DNA of 64,000 bases from Cerioporus squamosus (Eukaryota; Basidiomycota; Agaricomycetes; Polyporales; Polyporaceae), in contig JABYQS010000015.1 in the NCBI GenBank assembly GCA_022592435.1, positions 1-64,000 on the forward strand. The letters are read 5' to 3'. How positions within the stretch are numbered: the stretch's first letter is position 1; each line of letters starts with the position of its first letter. The notes beneath the pieces are model-generated. The model was not told the DNA's origin, did not search any database, and worked only from the letters and a program-made list of their open reading frames with translations. Both the position numbers and the translations under genes were made by a program. Shown here one piece after another: positions 10,570 through 20,113 of this stretch.

Positions 10570-12185
10570 CAGTGACGGACAAAAATAATGCCCGCCCCAG
10601 GCCATGCACTATATTCTCCCCGTAACTTTGTCAATATTAGACATATGTACTCGCTTTCTTTTGTGAATTATAGGCCTTCCCATTCTGCATGACTGAGTGA
10701 AGGAACGATGCAATTTGGCCCAGTGATGCCTGAGTTATTTAAGTAACAAGTACATGACTGGGGTTATGGGTAAGCGCACAAAGGGTAATGACCGTGGTAT
10801 AAAATACTGGAAAACTGGTAAAAATGAACAAACAACTCAGTAACGTGTATGTCCACCTTTGGCCTCTCTAAGGGCCCGTACACGGTCAGGGAGTGAATGA
10901 TAAAGCTTGGCAATGAAGTCCTTCTCCAGTCCGTACCACTCCTGTTGCAAGGCATCCCATAGCTCCTTGAGGTTTCGAGGAAGAGGGTTGCGACGGCGGA
11001 CACGGCGATCTAACTCATCCCAGACATGTTCGATGATGTTCATGTCAGGAGAGCTCGAGGGCCAGGGGAGAACAGGGATGTTGTGTTCATGCAACCACTC
11101 CTTCGTAAGGTGTGCGGTGTGCTTGGGGTCGTTATCGTGTTGGAAGATGAAGCTGTCTCGGGGGATGTGATGGTCTTTGAGGGTTCCTAGGAGTGACTGC
11201 TTCAAGATGGAACAGTACTGCTTGGAATCCAGCTTCCCCTTGATGCAATGAAGACGCCCAACGCCCCGGGAGGTGATGCACCCCCACACCATCAAACTCC
11301 CTCCTCCATGCTTGACCCGCTGCTTGACATTCCTCGGCAAAAACTCCTCCCCAACCCTTCTCCGACACCATTGCCTCCCATCTGAGCCAAAGAGATTGAA
11401 CTGAGACTCATCTGAGAAGAGCACTGGTTCCCAATCCTCCACACTCCAATCCGCAAACTCCTCTGCCCACTTCTTGCGCTGCTTGATGTGGAAGGAGCTG
11501 AGATACGGCTTTGACCGACGTACCCGTCCGTTGAGCCCAATCTCGCAAAGCCTACGGCACACAGTTCGGGCACTGACGTTGGGGAAGAGCTGGCGTTGGA
11601 CGTCGGTTGCATCCCGAGCTGACCCATTGGCAAGGGCCACTTCAGCACGACGAAGGTCGCGGGGAGTGAGAAGACGGGGCCGGCCAGGCCGGGGAGCATG
11701 GTAGTAGAAGTCACCGGTCTCCTGAACAATCTTGAGGTTCCGGGCAACTGTGCGACGATCCAGGTGCAAGATGCGGCCGATTTCCGTCATGGTCTTGGGC
11801 TTCCCAAAAGCAGGGTCGCGAAGTTGGAGCATGCGAGCCCGTTTGGTGGGAGTGCAGGGTGCCATAGTGATAGACGTAAAGAGTAGAAGGTGTAGAATGA
11901 AGATATTAAAGTGGTGTAGTGTCAGGGATTAAATGTGATGTGTACTGAGGAAAAGAAAAGGACAGGACACTGTGCGCTGGCACGTCGAGAATAAGCGCCC
12001 AAACGTTCCCACGGCTTTTGCAGCCTTTCACGCAGCCACCCAGCAACATCATAGGCACTGTATGATAGATAACTAATGTCCAGTTATTCTACAGTATATG
12101 ACATATGCTCAAGCTTATCTGAGCTTGAGCTAAGTGGAATTCAATGCCTGCCACTGGGGGCGGGCAATATTTTTGTCCGTCACTG
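10570..12185 (-). mobile_element. Intact Tc1/mariner-type element, 1616 bp
   Basis: Terminal inverted repeats of about 29 bp begin CAGTGACGGACAAAAATA and differ at only about one position between the two ends. TA duplications lie at 10568-10569 and 12186-12187. It carries one full transposase ORF on the minus strand (10837-11865). The insertion target is a TA inside the LTR motif GACATAGG, still readable in the other LTR copies. Near-identical ends and an uninterrupted ORF indicate a young, possibly active copy. Confidence 0.92.
10837..11865 (-). CDS. Tc1-family transposase, 342 aa, DD34E
   Basis: Cut-and-paste transposase that binds its own inverted repeats and integrates at TA. The N-terminal 110 residues form a helix-turn-helix DNA-binding part (TMTEIGRILHLDRRTVARNL around 25-44), followed by the basic GRPR hook at 61-64. 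The catalytic domain has D152 in FSDESQFNLFG, D244 in FQHDNDPKHTA and E279 in SPDMNIIEHVWDEL. D244 and E279 are separated by 34 residues, the Tc1 DD34E signature. WGCI and the Gly-rich box are present too. The length of 342 is normal for the family. There are no introns or breaks. The start at 11865 is the first ATG and gives the usual N-terminus. Confidence 0.95.
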   Translation of the reverse strand: MAPCTPTKRARMLQLRDPAFGKPKTMTEIGRILHLDRRTVARNLKIVQETGDFYYHAPRPGRPRLLTPRDLRRAEVALANGSARDATDVQRQLFPNVSARTVCRRLCEIGLNGRVRRSKPYLSSFHIKQRKKWAEEFADWSVEDWEPVLFSDESQFNLFGSDGRQWCRRRVGEEFLPRNVKQRVKHGGGSLMVWGCITSRGVGRLHCIKGKLDSKQYCSILKQSLLGTLKDHHIPRDSFIFQHDNDPKHTAHLTKEWLHEHNIPVLPWPSSSPDMNIIEHVWDELDRRVRRRNPLPRNLKELWDALQQEWYGLEKDFIAKLYHSLPDRVRALREAKGGHTRY

Positions 12186-12289
12186 TAGGTGTGTAGATAT
12201 GCTTTTGTCAATGTATCAGACTTCACAGAGCTTGACATAGGCCATTGTGATTGCTCTGAGGCACACTGCAGCTAACAGCAATATTGTTA

Positions 12290-12690
12290 CATCCTGTGCT
12301 CCAAGTCACCAAATCTCTGGACCAAACTCCAGTCGGACTCTGGTTTGTCCGATGACTCATACTTACTTCATCATCCTTTGGCTATGACTCATTCTTACTT
12401 CGGAACTTACCCCTTACTATCTGTTCCCCTCGGACTCTGATTATCTCCACAGTCCCAATAGTATTGCCATCTGTATCTACACTTGTATTCACTTGTATCT
12501 GCACTTGCCTTCACTTCCTATTGGTTACTGGTTTGCTTCCGCCTTGGCACCGGACTCCAACTCCTGTCTCTACTTTTAGCTTACTCCTTTGAGACCTCCA
12601 GACTTTAGTATTTAAGCCTGCTTATATTCTCCCTGAGACCTCAGTTCTGATATCTTATTTACCCTCCACCTTATTCTTCTGCTAGTAAAT
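12290..12690 (+). repeat. CT-rich LTR-like repeat S, copy 1
   Basis: About 400 bp collinear with 27505-27900, starting TGTGCTCCAAGTCACCAAA and passing CCTATTGGTTAC and the TATA-like AGTATTTAAG. CT-rich sequence with a TATA-like box is typical of an LTR promoter, but neither a TG...CA border nor a target duplication was found. It directly abuts the solo LTR. Confidence 0.5.
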
Positions 12691-12966
12691 GCTGAAGCAG
12701 ATGGGTGATTTTGGGAACTCTCACGCCCAGCTCAAGCCTCTGACAAGTCTGACTCTGGTGCTGCAGGTCGGAAATCATTGTCACCAGTGAGATCAACCGG
12801 CAAGCTTCTGGTTGAGAAGCCTGGCTGAGTGATGAGGGTCGCAAGCTTGGTTGTGAATGATGTCAAGTTACCATTCAATTTCTTGGCACAGACATCACCA
12901 GAGACCGTCGTGAAGCTGCTCTAGCCTCTTTGTATGTGTGAACTTCTGCTGCTCCACCTTGAGAGT

Positions 12967-13511
12967 TAGTGGTGTGAGGTCCCGTCAAGTCCAGTTATTG
13001 GGCCCTTTCACAGATGACTGGTGACTGGACTGGAACTGGACTGGATCAATTTCTGAGAACTGGACTGGCACACCAGTTTTTTCAAGACTGGACCCAACTG
13101 CAGTTCAGTTCCAGTTATGACTGGTCCTTAACTGGTCTTGACCAGTAAAACTGCTCAAACAAATCCTCATATTGATCAATTGTGTACCATTCAAGCCTAG
13201 AAGCATTATACACTCTACTATTGGATGTGTATCAGCATAAAACTGACAGAAGTGCTCAACCAATCATCAGAAAATAAAGATAATTGCTGACAAATTGTGC
13301 TAAATCAATGGAAAAATACATAAGAAAATGCCAGTCAGTGACTGGTCCTAACTAGTCATGAGCAGTCAGACTGGTTGCCGAGGGCAGCCATGGCTGGACT
13401 GAGACTGGAACTGAACTGATGCATCAGTCCAGTCTTTGCCAGTCATAACCAGTTGAGTTATAGTCTTTTCTCTAGTTATGACCAGTCGTAGGACTGGACC
13501 TCACAACACTA
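12967..13511. mobile_element. hAT-like MITE with GGTCC ends, 545 bp
   Basis: Ends TAGTGGTGTGAGGTCC and GGACCTCACAACACTA are inverted repeats with one mismatch over 16 bp. Exact 8-bp duplications TTGAGAGT lie at 12959-12966 and 13512-13519. The subterminal zones are filled with ACTGGACTGG-type motifs as in the element at 8381-9723, but the interior differs and is A-T rich. It has no coding potential. It lies just beyond the 3' end of the transposase remnant at 13.5-14.7 kb. Confidence 0.85.
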
Positions 13512-13519
13512 TTGAGAGT

Positions 13520-14676
13520 CATATTGACAGAGAAGAGGTGTTGACTGTGCTCCATTGACTTCGTGCTTGCAATTAAATCCGAAGACAGAGTGAGAGTTCC
13601 ATGGCCCATGACTCAAAGGTGCAGTTCTCCCAGGCTGTGCAAACAACCTCCAGATGGGCATTGAAGTAGCAAAATGCATTGAGGAACCACTTGATTGATG
13701 CATTACGAAGGATTGGTAGTGATGTGGGGAGCCCGACATGGTCCACTGGTACACCATCTGTGAGTTGCCAGGTTGCATGAGCCACGGAGTCACGATGAAG
13801 TCAGTCGCACTGCACTTGATCTGATGTTTCAGCAGGCGCTGCAACCCTATGAGTAGTGTGCAGAAAGATGGATCGGCAATATTGAGCAGTTACATCTGCC
13901 CGGGACAAAGAGAACAAAAGGATCCAGATGTGTACTGAGCATCCATAGTAAGAAGTCATCTCAACTGCCTTTTGCAATGTGGACAGGCTAGATGTCAATG
14001 AGGAGAAGGGATTTGGCATGTGGGTTGTTCTGTAGCTCCGGGTGCAGGGTCTTCAATTTCATCAAATATGGGTTAAGAATCTTGAGGACCCACTAGGTAT
14101 CATAGCAGCACTGTGAGAATTTGGAGGAAGAGAGCAATAACATAGAATAACTTACCGCCTTTGTGGTCTCCCAAGAGCTCCAGTGCTGTGTATCCCCATG
14201 TGCATACTTGAATCCCAATTTGTCAGCCTCTTGGTAGTAAGGAGTGTTCTTTGTGGGCAAAGACGCAACTGCTCCTGCCCCAGACCATCTGAAAGGGGAG
14301 GATGTGACCTGACATTGAGGATGCAACAACAACCATGGTCTAAATGGGATTCATGCATGTCAGTTGAGGCAAACATCGTCTAGGCAAAGGTATACGGTAC
14401 CTGTCTCTTCACATCACTTGGTACATGTACTTGCCTGTTGGGAAGAGCAAGATGTCTGACTGGTCAGTATTGACAATGAAGTTGGGATGAATGTTGTACA
14501 TGTGACAGAACATGGTAATCTGGGTGTGCATGGCCAGACAAAGCTCCTTTGCATTTGCAAGCACTTTCTGGGCAGTATGAGTTGAACGCCACACTGACCA
14601 GGTCATTTGTGTGGTGAGATAGTTGTGACCCATGTGTTGGGAAGTTGGAAGCCAAGGGTGAAGACTTGCAACACAC
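13520..14676 (-). pseudogene. Degenerate DDE-1/pogo-like transposase
   Basis: Minus-strand fragments in three frames line up with a fungal DDE-1 (pogo/Tigger-like) transposase. They include IHPNFIVNTDQSDILLFPTG near 14470, KNTPYYQEADKLGFKYAHGD and HWSSWETTKA near 14200, CSVHIW near 13930, and LLKHQIKCSATDFIVT, LTDGVPVDHV and RNASIKWFLNAF near 13820-13660. The DQS and CSVH blocks correspond to catalytic regions. The frame changes repeatedly and CpG is depleted, so the gene is dead. Ends are approximate. Family assignment is from recall of related sequences. Confidence 0.65.
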
Positions 14677-14961
14677 TAGGTATGATATGAGCTTAGATTA
14701 CTGCACTTGCAAGATGGTGCTGGATGCAAGCTCTGGAAAGCCAGAGGCTCTCAAGCTGCTGGTTAATCACTGAGACAACATTCAGATAGGGACTCTGCAC
14801 TATTGAGCTGTCAGTCCATTGTGCATTATAGATTGAGTCAAGAGATCCTGAACTCACCAAAATCTTTGAACACCCAGTGGCACTGTGCCTTTCCGCATTC
14901 TGTACTCTCTCTAGGGTTCCTACTGTTCACCACCATTGGTTTGTCTCAGGATCTCGCTCCA

Positions 14962-15282
14962 TGTTAGCTGCAGTGCGCCTCAGAGCGATCACAATGGCCT
15001 ATGTCGAGCTCTGTGAAGTCTGATACATTGACAAAAGCATATCTACACACCTATGTCGAGCTCTGTGAAGTCTGGGGACTCCAGAGCTCGCCGAGCGCCC
15101 TGTCTACGGTGTGGGTTACATAAGCTATACAGTACCAGCAGCCACAACACCCAGGAAATCAACAAAAGCGAAAAGTAAAAAATCAGTGAAGACCAAGAGG
15201 TCGAGTGTTCAATCCCGGGAGTGTGCAAAGAATAAAATATGAAGAAGCGCCAAATATCTCGAAGAGCGTTGAAGGTTCAACA
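14962..15282 (-). mobile_element. Copia-type 3' LTR, 321 bp
   Basis: On the minus strand it runs TGTTGAACCTTC to CTGCAGCTAACA. A purine tract (GGGGGGAG) lies immediately upstream of it on that strand at about 15283-15292, the expected polypurine primer site next to a 3' LTR. A 25-bp block CTATGTCGAGCTCTGTGAAG... occurs twice inside the LTR. It is about 100 bp shorter than the LTR at 16004-16428, lacking an internal segment. Confidence 0.8.
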
Positions 15283-15297
15283 CTCCCCCCTGACCGG

Positions 15298-16003
15298 TCA
15301 AGTCCCCAATCCCAGCATCCTGCACATCTCGAGCACCTTTGGCTTGGGCAGCGACTTGGTGAGGATGTCAGCCGGCATGTCCGAGGTGCGCAGATGGATG
15401 ACCTCAATCCGGCCCTTGGCTACTTCATCCCGGAGCCAGTAGAAGCGCAAATCGAGGTGCTTCATACGGCCATGGTGCTCGGGATTTTTCGCAACAGAGA
15501 GCGCGGAGAGGTTGTCGATCCTGAGCCGGGAGGCTGAGGAGACATCAAACCCAAACTCCGTGAGCAGGTTGCGCAGTCAGAGGATCTCCTGGCCAGCAGC
15601 AACTGCTGCGACAAACTCGGCCTCTGTGGTGGACAGTGCAACAATGGACTGCAGACGACTCGACCAAGAGATCGCACCTGTGCCCATCTTGATGACATAC
15701 CCAGAGGTCGAGCGACCGGTGTCTGGGCAGCCTGCATGGTCTGCATCCGTGTAGGAGGTGAAGAGCTCGGAGTCCGATGAAGGGGAGTATGTGAGCTTGT
15801 AGTCGAGTGTCCCCTTGATGTACCGGAAGAGGTGCTTGACCGCCTTCCAGTGTGTCATGCCAGGGTTTGTCGAGAAGCGAGCAAGGTTGCCCACGGTGCG
15901 AGCGATGTCCGGACGAGTTGCGACTGCCAGGTAGAAGAGCGAGCCAACAGCCTGGCCGTACGGGATGTCCTGCATCTCCCGAACGTCCGCTGGTGTCTTG
16001 GGG
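15298..16003 (-). pseudogene. Copia Pol C-terminus (RNase H), truncated, with a stop
   Basis: Reads the end of a Ty1/Copia polyprotein: KTPADVREMQDIPYGQAVGS, YLAVATRPDIA, the RNase H part YTDADHAGCPDTGRSTSG, ALSTTEAEF, then DILTKSLPKPK to a TGA at 15298-15300. Everything upstream of the late reverse-transcriptase region (gag, protease, integrase, catalytic RT) is absent: the frame is cut at 16003 by an LTR. An in-frame TGA at 15577-15579 replaces the Trp that relatives carry after EIL. Non-functional remnant. Confidence 0.85.
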
Positions 16004-16428
16004 TGTTAGCTGCAGTGCGCCTCAGAGCGATCACAATGGCCTATGTCGAGCTCTGTGAAGTCTGGTACATTGACAAAAGGATATCTACACACCTATGTCG
16101 AGCTCTGTGAAGTCTGGGGACTCCAGAGCTCGATGAGCGCGCTGTCTACGGTGCGGGTTACATAAGCTATACAGTACCAGCAGCCACAACACCCAGGAAA
16201 TCAACAAAAGCGAAAAGGAAAAAAACATCAGTGAAGACCAAGAGGTCGAGTGTTCAATCCCGGGAGTGTGCAAAGAATAAAATATGAAGAAGCGCCAATA
16301 TCTCGAAGAGGAATGAAGGCGTCAAGTAGTCGTGTGGAGCGCCAATAGAGCGCACTGCAATAGTCCCCTGGTGCAAGTATGGACTTGACGCGGGCACAGG
16401 AACCGGAGATAGAGCTCCAAGTTCAACA
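16004..16428 (-). mobile_element. Copia-type LTR, long form, 425 bp
   Basis: Minus-strand TGTTGAACTTGG to CTGCAGCTAACA, matching the solo LTR at 10238-12277. It contains about 100 bp not present in the 3' LTR at 14962-15282. No matching 5-bp duplication flanks this LTR or the LTR-remnant-LTR unit as a whole, and the Pol remnant is truncated exactly at its edge. That points to deletion or recombination rather than one clean insertion. Confidence 0.75.
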
Positions 16429-16442
16429 CACACAGACTAACA

Positions 16443-19026
16443 CAGGCTCATCAAATTTGCGCCGCCAGCGTGTTCCGCAGGTATGTGTCCACGCACTTGT
16501 ACATCCTTCTACTTACTTATCCCTCTGCAGGGCCCTGACGCTCCCCTGAGCGTCGACAATGACAGCGATGACGACGACGAGCAGATTGACAATGGAGATG
16601 AGCCCACTGACGATGAGCACGCAGACGGCCAGTGCGACTTTGCTGTCTCCTTGCCCGATGAGGACGAACCGGGGCCCCGCCGTGCACCGTCGCTCTCTCA
16701 AGCTCCTCGCGACCTCTCTCGTGTTTCCACCGTGCTCTCGTCCACTCCGCAGCTGACCCAGCCATCACCTGCTCAGAGTCTCCAATCGTCGCCCCCGCTC
16801 GGCCCTGTCCAGAAGGAGCCCATGGACGTTGATGAAGACGAGGATGAAGAGCTGACCCCCAGTTTGGGCTCTGAGTCAGAGTCTGAGAAGGAGCCCGAGG
16901 TTGGCCGTACCGAGGGCACGGGAGCTCCTAGGCAGGCTCTTCGCCGGGAGTGCTGCGAGGCCGACGTGTTCATTGCCGCGATGAAAACCGCTTCCCTGGA
17001 CTGGTCTGGTCTGGCCTTGACGAGGAGACTCTCACTCATCTCCGCAACCCTCCCCGTCAGCAGTGCACGATCACTGCAGTTGAGCGCGCTGGCATGCACA
17101 TGTACACCGCTCGAGGCGATGCGTCCGAAGCAAACTATGCCAACAACCGCACTGCCTTTCTTGAGCTCCATCCCGAGGACCCTCTGCCCAGCTACGAGAC
17201 CGTGAAGAATCTCGTCGCTGAGATCACGGGAGTCTGCGCGCTACGTACCGACATGTGCGTCAACACCTGTGTCGCGTTCACGGGCCCATTCGAGAATGCT
17301 GTGGAGTGTCCTCCATGCAAGGAGCCCCGGCACGACCCCATCGAGTTCAAGCGTGGACTCCGCATCCCCCGTTGCACCTTCGTCACCTTTCCCCTCGGCC
17401 CTCAGTTGCAGGCCATGTGGGCGTCCCCCGAGAATGCTCGCCTCATGGGCCATCGCCACTGGGAGACCAAGCGCATTGTCAAGCTACTTGACGAGACTGA
17501 TGGAGATGTCGAGGCGCTCGACGACATCTATTATGCTGAGGAGTACCTCTCGCGAGTGTCGACATCTCTAACTCCCGAGGGTGAACGCGCTGCGAAGCCC
17601 ATCCAGCCTGACAACATGGGGATCATGTTCTCAATTGACGGTGCTCAGCTCTACGCAATGAAGGCCTCCGACACATGGTTCTACATCTGGATCCTATTCA
17701 ACCTCGCTCCCATGGTGCGATATAAGAAGTGTTATGTGTTGCCCGGCGCAGTAATCGGAGGTCCAAAGAAGCTGAAGAACATTGACTCGTTTCTCTTCCC
17801 AGGTCTGTATCACCTCGCTGCGATTCAGCGGGAAGGGCTGCCGATCTGGAATGCCGCAGAGCAGCATCTTGTCCGCTCCAACGTCTTCCTGTACCTGGCC
17901 ACCGCCGGCTCGCCTACCATGGCGTACCTCAACGGGCTCATCGGCCACAACGGCGCGCATGGCTGTCGCTTGTACTGCGGCCAGTGTAGCCGCCATAAGC
18001 CCTCTCTTCCTAACTACTATCCCACTCTCAACCGCTATGGTCTGGATGATTCTGGATCCGACAACTACTCTCTTCGTGACAACACGGACGGGGAGGATGA
18101 TGCGGACAATGGCGGCGGTGCTCCCTCACCATCGTGGGCTCAGCGGCCTTGCCTGGAAGAAACACGGCAAGATTGTTGCCAGCTGTGGTCACTACCTCCC
18201 CAGTTCATTCGACCGCATCCCATGCAACCCCGCCGAGAAGATTTCCAGCGGTTTAAGGCGTGGGAGTTCCTCCTCTACGTCTACGGTCTCCTCCCTGGTC
18301 TCCTCCGGTTCATTCTACGTGCTGAGTACTACCAAAATCTCTGCCATCTTATTGCTGCTGTCCGCATCATTCTCCAGCGCCGCCAACCACTCGTCCAGCT
18401 CCGCGAGGCACATTGATTGATCGTCGAGTATGTCGAGGGTTTTGAGAACCTCTACTACCAGCGCCGGGTTGATCGTCTTCATTTCGTGCACCCCGGCCTC
18501 CACACTCCTCACCCACGTCATCACCAAGGCCCTTTGAATCAGCCAGGGCCGCTACATAGCCAGTGGACGATGGAGAATTATATAGGTAACATCACGTGTG
18601 AGATCAAGCAGTATGTAACGCCCTACGCTAACGTCTCCGAGCGGGCATTCCGGCGTTGCCAAGTCAATGTGCTCAAGGCCATCATTCCGGAGTTTGCGGA
18701 TCCCGAGCCTGGTGTCCCGGAGTCCGCTATCGCTCTCGGGGATGGCTACGCCCTCTTCCACGCGCGCGATCGAGTTGCACGTGGGGTCACTGAGCCAGAG
18801 GAGCAGGCCGTTGTCGCATTCCTGTGTGAGCACTTCCAGTTTGACAATCCCACCTGGGTCCCTGTCATTCATCGCTGGGCTCATCTGGCTATTCCCACTG
18901 GGCAAGTCACACGTTCTGCCTGGAAGGAGGTAGCCCATGAGGCCCGTGGCAACCAGCCGCGACGATTGCAAATGGTCAAGGTATGCAATTATTCTGGGAT
19001 TCCTGCACACTCAGGCTGGGCTCATT
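16443..19026 (+). pseudogene. CACTA (En/Spm, Tnp2-type) transposase, broken
   Basis: Tnp2-family transposase of agaricomycete CACTA elements. Seen in order: an acidic linker after an intron (about 16480-16530), LRNPP, DMCVNTCVAFTGP, ECPPC, MFSIDGAQLYA, WILFNLAP, VLPGAVIGGPKKLKNIDSFL, FPGLYHLAAIQREGL, AYLNGLIGHNGAHGCRLYCG, FKAWEFLLYVYGLLPGLL, QRRVDRLHFV, SQWTMENYIGN and a closing ARSAWKE-like block. Two lesions stand out: a tandem TGGTC duplication at 17002-17011 that shifts frame, and an in-frame TGA at 18414-18416 between REAH and LIVEYVEGFENL. The first exons are cut off by the LTR ending at 16428. Otherwise it is well preserved, so inactivation is recent. Confidence 0.85.
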
Positions 19027-19049
19027 AGTTCTTGCCTTCTTTGCAGCTC

Positions 19050-19906
19050 AGTCCCATGTCTGTGGGCGGGGAATGCACCCTCTTGACTGAGATGCGTTTG
19101 GGCTGGCGGAGAGTGGCAAGGGAGGGTGGCGGAGGGAGCAATGCAGGACGCAGGGTATGCACTTTCACGCCGGTGTGAGTAAGCATACTTGAGGAACCCA
19201 CAGGCACCTGAGGCTCACGAAGGCGGGTGGCAATGGCATCGAGGAAGGGTGCATGCTGTGTGAGCGATGTGGTGACGCTACCAAGGAGCTCGGGGGAAGT
19301 GGCAAGTCACGCGGGCAGGCATACCATGAGGCACTCCTCCATCGGGCTGGTGAGCTCTTCGAGCAGCGGGGCAATGAGGGAGTCGGCAAGCAGCTGGTGG
19401 AGCTGCTCGAAAAGAGGGTCTTGGAGGTCTGCAACTAGAGAGATTTGCGTGCGGGAGTAGAAGTCCTCGGCAGCGTCCCACTGCTTGTCCGACTGCTGTG
19501 AGCCCATGCTCACCAGATCGTCTATATCCCACAGTGTATCTTCCGCAGGCTCAGAGGCGCGGTTATTGCCGCCATGGCTGGGTGGGGATGGTGGGGACTC
19601 AGTGGAAGCGGGGGAAGCATGGAGGAGGTATCCCGCTCCTGGGGTATGGCTGTGTCGTCGTCCTTCTCCTGCCTGGTAGACCCTTTGAAAGGCTTGCATG
19701 TCCATTATAAAATTGTCCTCCAGCACATTGTAGTCGGCGGCATTGTGAGGTTCTCCAGCGAGGAAACAGGCGAGCTGCGTGTATGTGGTCGCGCTTTGCA
19801 GACAGGCAGTGGCCATCATGTGTCAACGAGGCGGGAGATCGAGGCCATTGAGTCGTTTTTGTAGCGTGCTTGCCATGTTGAGCCAGTCGGTAGACATCGA
19901 AGACAT
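19050..19906 (-). pseudogene. CACTA-associated hypothetical gene, minus strand
   Basis: A start at 19906 opens a frame (MSSMSTDWLNMASTLQKRL...) that meets a TGA at 19823-19825 and then continues in the same frame for 170 residues (MMATACLQSATTYTQ... DTLWDIDDLVSMGSQQS...). The second part is rich in Ser/Pro and acidic residues. It stands head to head with the gene at 20114, with 207 bp between starts. No known domain. The location inside the CACTA block suggests an element-borne accessory gene. The 3' end is uncertain. Confidence 0.4.
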
Positions 19907-20113
19907 TGTGCAGAGCTATGCGGATGGAAGCAGGAGGAAGACGTACATGGGCAGACACGTCGCCAGACCTGCTAAGTACATGGGTCACATGATCGGACGT
20001 GTTCTGCGAGCGCGACGCGACTCCGGCGCGTACACGTGACACACTCTCTGCTTCCGCCTACCACCATCTCCTCCCCATACCTCGTCCTACAATACACCCA
20101 TCGACAAGCTCCG

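Larger units (their letters stand above)
10238..12277 (+). mobile_element. Solo LTR of a Copia-type element, split by a Tc1 element
   Basis: The LTR starts TGTTGAACTTGG and ends CTGCAGCTAACA (TG...CA form). It is flanked by 5-bp duplications GCAAT at 10233-10237 and 12278-12282, typical of LTR-retrotransposon integration. Without the nested element at 10570-12185 it is about 420 bp and matches the LTR at 16004-16428 in inverted orientation. No internal retroelement sequence remains, so it is a solo LTR made by LTR-LTR recombination. Confidence 0.85.

Noticed and set aside
10393..10575. Small membrane protein ORF (MHTPGIEHSTSW...) repeated at 15043-15228 and 16085-16273
   Set aside because: All three copies lie inside Copia-type LTRs, so repetition reflects the LTR and not a gene family.
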